Assembly: GCF_003012815.1 (NCBI RefSeq)
Contig: NZ_PXYJ01000002.1
Coordinates: 124,001 to 188,000, forward strand
DNA from: Allosphingosinicella vermicomposti
GTDB lineage: Bacteria; Pseudomonadota; Alphaproteobacteria; Sphingomonadales; Sphingomonadaceae
Direction of reading: 5' to 3'
Length of the DNA stretch: 64,000 bases
Below the pieces are notes generated by a model. It worked only from the letters and a program-made list of their open reading frames with translations, did not search any database and was not told the origin of the DNA. This document shows positions 7,195-14,124 of this stretch, piece by piece; position 1 is the stretch's first letter; every line of letters begins with the position of its first letter. The position numbers and the translations under genes are program-made.

Positions 7195-9666
7195 ATGCGT
7201 TTTTCGTGGCTTGCCGCGCTGTGCCTGCTTGCCCCCTCTCCTGCCGCGGCGCGACCCTATACGGTTGACGACATGCTGCGGCTCGAAAGCTATGGGCAGG
7301 TCAAGATCGATCCATCCGGGCGCTTTGCGATGGTGGAGCGACAGGAGCGCTACGATGGCGCGGAACGGTACAGCTATAATTATTTCGTGCGGAGGCTGCT
7401 CTCGAAGCTGTTTCTCGCGCCGCTCGAGGGCGGAAGTCTTCGCCCGGCGTTCGCGCAGGAGGCGGACGCCGGCTATTGGATGGGCGACTTTTCTCCTTCG
7501 GGGAAGAAGCTCGCCATCTTCCGGTTGAAGGACGACGAGGTCAGCCTCGGCGTCCTGGAAATTCCCAGCGGCCGGGTTCAATGGCTCGCCCTGACGCCGG
7601 ACCTGCCGCTGGCGAACCCCATTCCGCTCTGGTTGAGCGAGGACAAGCTCATCTATGCCAGTTTGCCGTCCGGCACCCTGCCCTTCATCCTCGGCTTCGG
7701 TTCAGCGATCCAGAAACGATCAGAGCGCCTTTGGGACGCGGGAGCCGGAGGACGGAGAGCTTCAGCCACCGTCTTTGGAAGCGGGCGCTTCGGCGACACA
7801 GGGCCAGGTGCCGACCGGGCGGCCGTTCTCGTCGATCTTCGCTCGGGCGCTGCGCGGACCCTCTTCCACGGTGACATCACCGATCTGGCGCTCTCCGCCG
7901 ATGGGAAACGGCTTGCGGCCGTTCATGAGGGCGCGGCCGCACCGCTCCCCCTCGATCGCCCCGTCGGCTCCGCCGCCACCTGGCGCACGCAGCGATTGAC
8001 CATCATCGATGTTGAGAGTGGTCAGACTTGGGAGCCCTGCCCCGGATGCGATATTCTCCCCAATCTGCTCAGCTGGTCCCCTCAGGAAGCTAGCCTCCTC
8101 TTCGCTGCTCGCGCGCAGGGGCAGGATTGGCGCGAGGCGGAGGTCTATCAGGCAGGGGCTGCGAGGCGCCGTATCCGTACATTGACAGGGTCAGAGCTCC
8201 GGCCCGAAATTTCGGAGCCGGACGGCAGCACGACCGTCATTAGCGCCGCGTGGCTCGGCGAGCGACCGATCGTCTTCGCGCGCGAGGGCGCATCACCCCG
8301 CCCGGATTGGTATGCCATCCAGAGTCCCGGCCGTTTCCAAAACCTCACCGGGGCGTTGTCCCAACCGCTCCACCTTGAGGCGGCTGGCCCTGCCTCGATG
8401 TTCGTCCGCGCGGGCGGGCAGATCTGGTCCATTCCCGCGACGGGTAAACCCGGCAAGATGCCGTTCGAAGCGGTCGCCGCCGTGGGCGGGGCGTCGGGAG
8501 ATCCGTTCAGCATGGGCGTGCGGCGCCTCTTCAACACGCCGCCCCCGCGCCTGCCGTTCATCGTCGAGAAGACTAAGCAGGGGCAGGTCCTGCATATCTT
8601 CGACAGCGATGGCAGCCAGCTCCGAGCCTGCCCCTTCGCTGCACCCCGCTCGCGCCCGCTCGCAGCCGCAGATACGGGCAAGGCCATTGCCTATGGCGAA
8701 GGTGAAGATGCCGTCGGACAGCTGCTACGCCTGTCTTGCGGCGGGCCAGAGGAACCGCTGGACAATCTCAATCGCCATCTTGCGGATGTGGCGCGTGCCA
8801 AAGCCATATCCGTTCACAGCGTTTCGCCAAAAGGCGAGAGGCTGACGCACTGGCTTTACTTGCCCGCTGAAACAGGCGCTGCTCCTTATCCCCTGGTCGT
8901 GATCCCCTATCCCGAGCTTTCCTTCAGCGACGCGGCGGCGCCGAGCGCTGGCCTTGCAACCTTGCAGAGTCACGCCAATCCGGAGTTGTTGACCGCGAAG
9001 GGATATGCGGTCTTGAAGCCGAGCATTCCGCTTCCGTCCGGTACCGGGGATCCCCTCGCCGGCTTGTCGGATCTGGTTCTTGGAGCGGTTGAGGCCGCGC
9101 GCGCAACCGGCCGGATCGACCCGTCCCGTATCGCTGTCTACGGCCATAGCTACGGCGGCTATGCCGCATTGTCGCTCGCCGGAACGTCCACGGTCTTTAA
9201 GAGCGTGATCGCCTCGGCCGGGGTTTCCGACCTCCTTTCTGGCTATGGCGATGGCTTCGATGTGCCGCAAGCGGACGAACGAAGCGCCATCGCACTCAGC
9301 GTGGGCGCGGGATGGCACGAGGGTGGTCAGGGCCGGATGGGATCGCCGCCGTGGCGCGATCTCGACCGCTATATTCGGAACAGTCCGCTCTTTGGTGTGG
9401 AGCGCATTACCGCACCCGTTCTCCTCATCCACGGGGACGTTGACGCGGTGCCGGTGGCGCAATCCGAACGGATGTTCTTTGCACTGTATCGAAGCGGCAA
9501 GGACGCCGCGCTGGTCCGCTATGCAGGCGAAGGGCATGTCTTCGCGAGCCCGGCCAATATCGAGGATCAATGGGAACGGATATTCCGCTTCCTTGAGGAG
9601 ACGCTCGGACAATCCCCGCTCACGCAAGCCAGTGGCGCGCCCAAGCCTCAAACCCCGCATAAATAA
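7195..9666 (+). CDS. Lasso peptide isopeptidase, prolyl-oligopeptidase family (AtxE2-like)
   Basis: An 823-residue secreted serine hydrolase of family S9. It has a signal peptide (LAALCLLAPSPAAA). An N-terminal beta-propeller-type region is followed by a C-terminal alpha/beta-hydrolase domain. The likely triad is Ser652 in GHSYGG, Asp750 in HGDVDAVP and His781 in GEGHVF. Lasso isopeptidases of this family (AtxE2 is the reference) cut the macrolactam bond and open the threaded peptide after import. The location next to the lasso genes and the STN receptor is what separates this call from an ordinary dipeptidyl peptidase. It is longer than I remember for AtxE2 (roughly 700 residues). Its 3' end overlaps the convergent cyclase gene by 47 bp. 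Confidence 0.85.
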   Translation: MRFSWLAALCLLAPSPAAARPYTVDDMLRLESYGQVKIDPSGRFAMVERQERYDGAERYSYNYFVRRLLSKLFLAPLEGGSLRPAFAQEADAGYWMGDFSPSGKKLAIFRLKDDEVSLGVLEIPSGRVQWLALTPDLPLANPIPLWLSEDKLIYASLPSGTLPFILGFGSAIQKRSERLWDAGAGGRRASATVFGSGRFGDTGPGADRAAVLVDLRSGAARTLFHGDITDLALSADGKRLAAVHEGAAAPLPLDRPVGSAATWRTQRLTIIDVESGQTWEPCPGCDILPNLLSWSPQEASLLFAARAQGQDWREAEVYQAGAARRRIRTLTGSELRPEISEPDGSTTVISAAWLGERPIVFAREGASPRPDWYAIQSPGRFQNLTGALSQPLHLEAAGPASMFVRAGGQIWSIPATGKPGKMPFEAVAAVGGASGDPFSMGVRRLFNTPPPRLPFIVEKTKQGQVLHIFDSDGSQLRACPFAAPRSRPLAAADTGKAIAYGEGEDAVGQLLRLSCGGPEEPLDNLNRHLADVARAKAISVHSVSPKGERLTHWLYLPAETGAAPYPLVVIPYPELSFSDAAAPSAGLATLQSHANPELLTAKGYAVLKPSIPLPSGTGDPLAGLSDLVLGAVEAARATGRIDPSRIAVYGHSYGGYAALSLAGTSTVFKSVIASAGVSDLLSGYGDGFDVPQADERSAIALSVGAGWHEGGQGRMGSPPWRDLDRYIRNSPLFGVERITAPVLLIHGDVDAVPVAQSERMFFALYRSGKDAALVRYAGEGHVFASPANIEDQWERIFRFLEETLGQSPLTQASGAPKPQTPHK

Positions 9667-11431
9667 TGGGCAGGCGCGCACGGTCGCTCCAGATGAGCAT
9701 GTCCTCTGTCAGAAGATTATCGAGCGCATCGGGATCGAGGATACCATGCGCAACGAGCGTTCCGTCGATCAGATAACCACGCAGGAAGTCCAGATTCTCG
9801 AAAACGAGGCGGCCATAATAATTGGATGCCTCTCCTTTTCCCCGCCGCCTGGCGATGGACTGGGGCAGCATGTCCTCGAAGGCGGCGCGCGCAAGCGCCC
9901 GGTCGGCCGTACCACGGGCGAGCATATAGGTCGGGATCGCGAGGCAGTGTTCCAGTACCGGCTGCGCGAGAAGCGGGTGAATGAGCGTGCGGGCGGCGGA
10001 TCGCAGGCTTGGCCCATAGAAAATCTGGCCGTTGCAAAGCGCCTCGATCTGCATGCGCTTGGCGGGCGGTAACGTCTCGTCCCCCTCAAGCCACGGATGC
10101 ACGGGAAGACCGCCTTCGATAATCGCAAGAGTAGTCCGTGAAAGAACACCGCCATCGAATTGCGATTGCGCTGCCGGGCCGCGCCACTTGTGAAGCAACA
10201 TGTCCCGCCACACCCGCCAGATCGAGCAATGCGCGCGGCGTGCAGCATCGAAGGCCGCTTGCGAATACAAAGCTCGCCAACCACCATCCAAATAGGCGTC
10301 GATCGCCACGGCCGAAGTCGGCCTCTGGAAGAAGACGGCATCGCCGCCCTGCCCGGTCGCGATGGCTGTCACGTCGAGATCAGCCGCAAGGTTGGTCATG
10401 GCGACTTCGACCGCCAGGTCGAGACCGAAAAGGAGGGGCTCCACGGGCTGCGCGATCTGCGTAAGCCGCGCGAGATCGGCGTCCCGCTCGCAGGCCATAA
10501 GTTCGACAAGGGGTGCGTTCCATTTTGCGGCGGCGGCCCGGGCATGTTCTCGCTCATCGCCCTCCACGAAGCTGGTGGCGAAGTTGGCGCAGCTGACTAT
10601 GGGTGAGTGGGCGTGCGAGGCGACAGCGCCGAGTACGATAGCGGAATCGAGTCCGCCGGAGAGCTCAAGTACAACCCGTCCCTGTTCGGACAGGAGCGTA
10701 CGGCACGCCCGCTCGACAACGCCCCGCAAATCTCGAGCGGCAGCGGATACGCACGACGGCTGGGCTTGTGTGGCGAAGCGGGCGGGTTTCCACAGCTGCG
10801 CGTGCGCCGCAAGGGGGCCGGAGAAGTGAAACAAGCCACCTGCTGGGACAATCTCCACGCACTCCATGAGCGACTGGAAACTCGCCACGGGCGGGTGCGC
10901 GACCGCTGCGGCGAGGCGCTGCAGGTTAACCTTCACCTTCCGGCCAAGGCGTTCCAGAAGCCATCGCGGAATCGCAGAGGAGATAAGACGCACCCCGTCG
11001 TGTTCGGCAACATAAGCCGGCATGGCGCCGCTCGGGTCGCGGAGCAACGCTGCGTCCAGAGATTCAGCGCTCCAGAACAGGGAGACGTAGCGCCCCCATC
11101 CAGCGCTCAGGAGAAAGGCCGCGCCTTCTCCAATATTCCGCGAATTGCGAAGCGCGGCCGGCAAAGCCGACGAAGCGAAGAGATCGCCTATCACGATGCT
11201 CCGTCCGTCCGGCATCTCGAAGATTCGGTGCTGTTGATCGGACCTAACAAGGACCGCCATGCCCGGCTCGTTGAAGATCAGCTGAAGCCTTGCCCAGCGG
11301 CTCGGGATGAAATCCACTATGCTCCGGGCGTGCGCTTCTTGTTCGGAGCTACTCCGATCCCAAGCGATCGCCAGATACGGCGGATCGGCCTGCAGCTCAG
11401 CCAACGGCAATGGGCGTGAACCAGCGGACAT
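9620..11431 (-). CDS. Lasso peptide macrolactam synthetase (C protein, asparagine-synthetase-like)
   Basis: A 603-residue ATP-dependent cyclase of the asparagine synthase family. The pyrophosphate-loop motif LELSGGLDSAIVLGA lies at about residues 255-270. An N-terminal Ntn-hydrolase-like region is present, but residue 2 is Ser, not the Cys needed for glutaminase activity; this is usual for lasso C proteins. They adenylate the ring Glu/Asp side chain and form the isopeptide bond with the core N-terminus. I chose ATG 11431 (MSAGSRPLPLAE), which overlaps the upstream B gene by 35 bp; a much longer upstream start would lie inside B. The gene's end overlaps the convergent isopeptidase gene. Confidence 0.92.
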   Translation of the reverse strand: MSAGSRPLPLAELQADPPYLAIAWDRSSSEQEAHARSIVDFIPSRWARLQLIFNEPGMAVLVRSDQQHRIFEMPDGRSIVIGDLFASSALPAALRNSRNIGEGAAFLLSAGWGRYVSLFWSAESLDAALLRDPSGAMPAYVAEHDGVRLISSAIPRWLLERLGRKVKVNLQRLAAAVAHPPVASFQSLMECVEIVPAGGLFHFSGPLAAHAQLWKPARFATQAQPSCVSAAARDLRGVVERACRTLLSEQGRVVLELSGGLDSAIVLGAVASHAHSPIVSCANFATSFVEGDEREHARAAAAKWNAPLVELMACERDADLARLTQIAQPVEPLLFGLDLAVEVAMTNLAADLDVTAIATGQGGDAVFFQRPTSAVAIDAYLDGGWRALYSQAAFDAARRAHCSIWRVWRDMLLHKWRGPAAQSQFDGGVLSRTTLAIIEGGLPVHPWLEGDETLPPAKRMQIEALCNGQIFYGPSLRSAARTLIHPLLAQPVLEHCLAIPTYMLARGTADRALARAAFEDMLPQSIARRRGKGEASNYYGRLVFENLDFLRGYLIDGTLVAHGILDPDALDNLLTEDMLIWSDRARLPIIYAGFEAWARHWLA

Positions 11432-12032
11432 GTTCGAGGCTGTCGTTGAGGACAATGCCGTCCTTCTCCACCCAGCAATGGGCTTCGAAAGGGTAGGTTC
11501 GCACCCCGAACACCCAGTCCGCCTCGATGCCGTGTTGCTTGAGGAACTCGAGAAGAAGGATCGATGAGGGTACGCAGCGGCCGGATCCTGGCACCCAGGG
11601 GCTAAGACGGCTGAAAGCATGGGCGAGCGTCAAAGCCTGCTCCGCCCCCGATCTACTGGCGCCGTTGCGACCGCTCCCGAGCCAGTGTCGCGGCTTCTGC
11701 CATATCATCCTTGCGCCCATCCGGGCCGCTGCTCGGACGAAGGCGAAGATCGGCATGCGATCGGGCGGCTCCACCGCGGCGTCATAAAGGTCTGCGACGG
11801 CCGTAGAGGGAGGTCCGCTAAGATTTCGGGCGAACTTCCCCGGCTCGCGCGTGAGAAGGCCTTCGGCCTCGAGTTCCTCAACGAGGTCGAGGTCTCGCCG
11901 CTCGTCCGGGCCCAATAGTCCCTCGGCCTGGGAACGCGGGATGCATGAATATTCGTTCCGGCGTGCGTCGAGAAACACCAGATCTCCGCGCACATTTGCC
12001 GCGTAAATCCCTCCAGGCAATCCGATGCTCAT
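11397..12032 (-). CDS. Lasso peptide leader peptidase with fused RRE (B protein)
   Basis: A 211-residue fused B protein. Residues 1-75 form a PqqD-like RiPP recognition element (DLVFLDARRNEYSC, then the helical LVEELEAEGLL) that should bind the leader. Residues 95-211 are a transglutaminase-like cysteine protease. The apparent triad is Cys153 (GSGRCVPSS), His185 (FEAHCWVE) and Asp197 (VLNDSLE). It removes the leader so that the cyclase can close the ring. In many actinobacterial clusters these two parts are separate proteins; the fused form is typical of proteobacteria. It starts 57 bp after the precursor stop, with a stem-loop between. Confidence 0.92.
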   Translation of the reverse strand: MSIGLPGGIYAANVRGDLVFLDARRNEYSCIPRSQAEGLLGPDERRDLDLVEELEAEGLLTREPGKFARNLSGPPSTAVADLYDAAVEPPDRMPIFAFVRAAARMGARMIWQKPRHWLGSGRNGASRSGAEQALTLAHAFSRLSPWVPGSGRCVPSSILLLEFLKQHGIEADWVFGVRTYPFEAHCWVEKDGIVLNDSLEHVRWFTPIAVG

Positions 12033-12050
12033 GGCCGACCCACGGGGAAA

Positions 12051-12085
12051 AGGAGGACGGAGAATGTCATGGCCTCCGTCCTCCT
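12051..12085 (-). terminator. Stem-loop between lasso precursor A2 and B
   Basis: A perfect 12-bp inverted repeat (AGGAGGACGGAG at 12,051-12,062 and its complement at 12,074-12,085) with an 11-nt loop. It begins 4 nt after the precursor stop codon on the minus strand. There is no T-tract, so it is more likely to attenuate or to stabilise the precursor mRNA than to end transcription. A hairpin at this place would let the precursor be made in excess over B and C. Confidence 0.6.
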
Positions 12086-12089
12086 CAAA

Positions 12090-12206
12090 TCAACCGGCGA
12101 GATAGCTCAGGATCGGATTGCCGATCTCGGGAACGCCGATGATGTGCATGGCCCTGGTCTGGCGCGAAACCTTCCCGAGCCGGATGATCTTCGATCTGCG
12201 TTTCAT
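12090..12206 (-). CDS. Lasso peptide precursor A2 (38 aa)
   Basis: A 38-codon gene found by reading the strand upstream of B. The ATG at 12206 has an AGAGGAG ribosome binding site 6 nt upstream. The leader (residues 1-18) ends KIIRLGKVSRQTR; the Thr at position -2 and the I-x-L-G-x-V spacing fit proteobacterial lasso leaders. The predicted core is 20 residues: ring AMHIIGVPE closed from Ala1 to Glu9, then tail IGNPILSYLAG. Ala at position 1 is unusual but known in the caulonodins. The predicted monoisotopic mass of the lasso form is about 2046.1 Da. Bulky tail residues that could lock the thread are Tyr17 and Leu18. A longer frame-mate start at 12275 lacks these signals. Confidence 0.88.
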   Translation of the reverse strand: MKRRSKIIRLGKVSRQTRAMHIIGVPEIGNPILSYLAG

Positions 12207-12271
12207 TTCGTGCTCCTCTTCGATGGTCCGCCGCATGAAGCGGCGCCCCCAGCAGGCCAGCCGGTGAAGAG

Positions 12272-12299
12272 ACACTCAAACTATATTTTGAATATATTC
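12272..12299 (-). promoter_or_regulatory. Promoter/operator element of precursor A2
   Basis: On the minus strand this reads as a GAATATATTC palindrome followed by TATAGT (5 of 6 to the -10 consensus; plus-strand positions 12,280-12,285) and TTTGAGTGT. The -10 lies 73 nt before the A2 start codon. The 28-bp block matches the block upstream of precursor A1 at 21 of 28 positions. No good -35 is seen, which suggests an activator or alternative sigma factor. It overlaps the last codons of the gntR gene. Confidence 0.6.
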
Positions 12300-12938
12300 T
12301 TCGGCTGCGGCCGACCGATTGGCGATGACATAGGAAAGCTGCGGCGCATGCGCTTTGCGTCGGCGGTGATAGCTTCGGACGAGAGCAAACAATGGGTCGC
12401 GATCGCCACGGTTGAGGGCCTCTCGCAGAAGACCCAACTCCTCGTCGCAGCAGCCCAGGACGAGCGGCTCGGCCCGTCGCGCCGAAGCCAGCCGGTCGAG
12501 CGCCCGCTCACCCGTTTCGATCAGAGCGAAGTTATTCGAGCGCCGTAGAATGCCGCTGAACAGATCCCTCGCGGGATCGGCGCCGACGGGTTCGTCAGCG
12601 TTATCACCCGCGAACGGAGGGATGAAGGGTCGCGATCCGTGGTCAGGCTTCTTCCAGGCCGCTCCAAGAAAGAGGTCCATAAGCGTGTAAAGATCGATGA
12701 GGTCGTAGGGCGAGGGAACAGGAACAAAGAAGCCGTGACGGCGCCGGTCTTCAAGAAGACCCTCGCCCACCAATCTCGAGAGTGCTTCGCGCACAGGGGT
12801 TGTGCTGAGCTTGAGGTGGGCGGCCGCTTCAGCGACCTTGATCTGGGCTCCCGGTAAGAAGCGGCCCGTCACAACCTGCTTGCGAATGTCCACGTAAACC
12901 CGGCTGAACCGGTCGTTACCCTGGGCCGTACTCACCAT
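12276..12938 (-). CDS. GntR-family transcriptional regulator of the lasso locus
   Basis: A 220-residue regulator with an N-terminal GntR winged helix (about 10-75: VYVDIRKQVVTGRFLPGAQI, then LSTTPVREALSRLVGEGLLE and RRRHGFFV). The C-terminal part is short and helical and resembles a shortened FCD-type effector domain. I chose ATG 12938, which has AGGTGG 6 nt upstream. The gene lies between the two precursor genes on the same strand, and its 3' end contains the A2 promoter. GntR regulators recur in sphingomonad and Caulobacter lasso clusters. The direction of control and the ligand are unknown. Confidence 0.85.
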   Translation of the reverse strand: MVSTAQGNDRFSRVYVDIRKQVVTGRFLPGAQIKVAEAAAHLKLSTTPVREALSRLVGEGLLEDRRRHGFFVPVPSPYDLIDLYTLMDLFLGAAWKKPDHGSRPFIPPFAGDNADEPVGADPARDLFSGILRRSNNFALIETGERALDRLASARRAEPLVLGCCDEELGLLREALNRGDRDPLFALVRSYHRRRKAHAPQLSYVIANRSAAAEEYIQNIV

Positions 12939-13200
12939 CTGCTGCCACCTGCTGTGCGTGGCATGATGGACTATGCGGCCATCGGTCCAGCGCCAAAGCG
13001 CCCGGACCGGCAAAAGTCGTCTCCAGCGTAGTGAGCGATACCAGTTGAGGCGACCGAAGGGCCATGATCGGTCTTATACTCGCCTCGTCTGCACCGTTTC
13101 CCGCCGCAAATCCGCAAGAATTTGCCGGTCGTGGCGCGGCAAGCGTGACGCGAGGATTGAGCGGAAGGGAGCATGGTGGCGCATCGAGCGCGGCCGACTC

Positions 13201-13228
13201 GGGAACGGCGGCCGAGGCCGCCGTTCCC
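13201..13228 (-). terminator. Stem-loop downstream of lasso precursor A1
   Basis: A perfect 13-bp inverted repeat (GGGAACGGCGGCC, 2-nt centre, GGCCGCCGTTCCC) begins 7 nt after the A1 stop codon. No T-tract follows on the minus strand. It occupies the same relative place as the hairpin after precursor A2, which supports a shared role as partial terminator or mRNA-stabilising structure. Confidence 0.6.
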
Positions 13229-13235
13229 CTCGCAC

Positions 13236-13352
13236 TCAGCCCTGCCAAGCGAAAACAGGGTTCAGTTCGGGCCGCGTGCCGGGCCCGATCGCCTTGGTCA
13301 GACGGTTTACTGATCCCAGCTTGATCAGCCGGCTTGTGTTCACTTTCTTCAT
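13236..13352 (-). CDS. Lasso peptide precursor A1 (38 aa)
   Basis: A 38-codon gene, too short for ordinary gene calling. The ATG at 13352 follows an AGGAGG ribosome binding site with 5-6 nt spacing. The leader (residues 1-20) contains RLIKLGSVNRLTK, close to the classical proteobacterial lasso leader pattern, with Thr at -2. The predicted core is 18 residues: ring AIGPGTRPE (Ala1 to Glu9) and tail LNPVFAWQG. Phe14 and Trp16 are candidate steric locks. The predicted lasso mass is about 1891.0 Da monoisotopic. It has the same length as A2, shares Ala1, Pro8-Glu9 and an Asn-Pro in the tail, and appears to be its paralogue. It lies about 300 bp upstream of gntR. Confidence 0.9.
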   Translation of the reverse strand: MKKVNTSRLIKLGSVNRLTKAIGPGTRPELNPVFAWQG

Positions 13353-13417
13353 CCTAGCCTCCTCATTCTGGCCCGCGCAGGCATGCGCGGCGTCTGAGGA
13401 GGCCCTTTCTGCAGGGC

Positions 13418-13445
13418 ATACTCAAATCATATTCGGACTATTTTC
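13418..13445 (-). promoter_or_regulatory. Promoter/operator element of precursor A1
   Basis: On the minus strand this block reads GAAAATAGTC, then TATGAT (5 of 6 to the -10 consensus; plus-strand positions 13,426-13,431), then TTTGAGTAT. It matches the block upstream of precursor A2 at 21 of 28 positions, and the -10 is again exactly 73 nt from the start codon. It faces the divergent XRE-type gene. Confidence 0.6.
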
Positions 13446-13582
13446 AAAGTGCATTTCAAGGAACGGCAAGTCCAGTAAATCGATTAAGGTCTAGAATCCA
13501 ATATGGTTCGCTGGCGCGGGTTTGAACAATTTCTCACCACTGGCTAACGAATGCGAGGCTTACCTTGAGTAGCGAGCGCGCG

Positions 13583-14104
13583 ATGGGAATGAAAAACTCT
13601 GAAGACAGGACCCACGCAGATCTTCTGTCCGAAGCACTGAAAGCAATTCGAAAAGATCGCCGCATGCGGCCGAGCGAGGTAGCGCGTGCGCTTGGAATGC
13701 CCTTACGCTCCTACGAGCATTTCGAAGCCGGTCGCGGCCGCATCACCTACGATCGGCTTGCGCGCTTTGCAGAGGCGACCAACAGCGACCCGGTGGCTTT
13801 ACTAGCGGCAATCCCGCTACAGTCTCCTGAGTTCGCCTTGCGTTGCGCCGACAACAAACTGATGACGATCCTTACGATCGCGCTGTCGGAGCTGAACGAG
13901 GAGCTGGGAGATGACATCATGTACATCGAGTCCGGCACCCTGATTGGCGCATTCACGCGCGTCGCGAAGGAACTTGTTGAGCATGTCCGCAAGCGCGACA
14001 CCTTTGCCGAGGCTTGGCTTCAAGAAAAATCCACGAAGGTGAAGGGGGCCTCGGCCATTACGCACATCGATTGGCGCAGGCGATCGGCAGTCGGAAAATC
14101 ATAG
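13583..14104 (+). CDS. XRE-family DNA-binding protein
   Basis: A protein of about 173 residues with an N-terminal Cro/C1-type helix-turn-helix (LSEALKAIRKDRRMRPSEVA, then LGMPLRSYEHFEAGRGRI and RLARFAEATNSDPVALLAAI). The C-terminal half is helical (LTIALSELNEELGDDIMYIE) with no recognised domain. ATG 13583 and ATG 13589 are both possible starts; a TTG at 13565 would add six residues. It is divergent from precursor A1, with the A1 promoter between them, so it may help to regulate the lasso locus. It could equally belong to the mobile-element backbone. Confidence 0.75.
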   Translation: MGMKNSEDRTHADLLSEALKAIRKDRRMRPSEVARALGMPLRSYEHFEAGRGRITYDRLARFAEATNSDPVALLAAIPLQSPEFALRCADNKLMTILTIALSELNEELGDDIMYIESGTLIGAFTRVAKELVEHVRKRDTFAEAWLQEKSTKVKGASAITHIDWRRRSAVGKS

Positions 14105-14124
14105 GCAGCATCTGGCCAAGCGTG

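Noticed and set aside
7195-9666. The S9 hydrolase as an ordinary dipeptidyl peptidase
   Set aside because: Sequence alone would allow this, but its place after an STN receptor and next to lasso B/C genes matches the isopeptidase arrangement.
12085-12279. A 64-residue minus-strand ORF overlapping lasso precursor A2
   Set aside because: It is in another frame, lacks a lasso leader pattern and has no good ribosome binding site, while the 38-codon frame has all of these.
12939-13200. A third lasso precursor between A1 and gntR
   Set aside because: I read both strands for the L-I-x-L-G...T leader pattern and found none; the ORFs there are gntR frame extensions or arginine-rich shadows.
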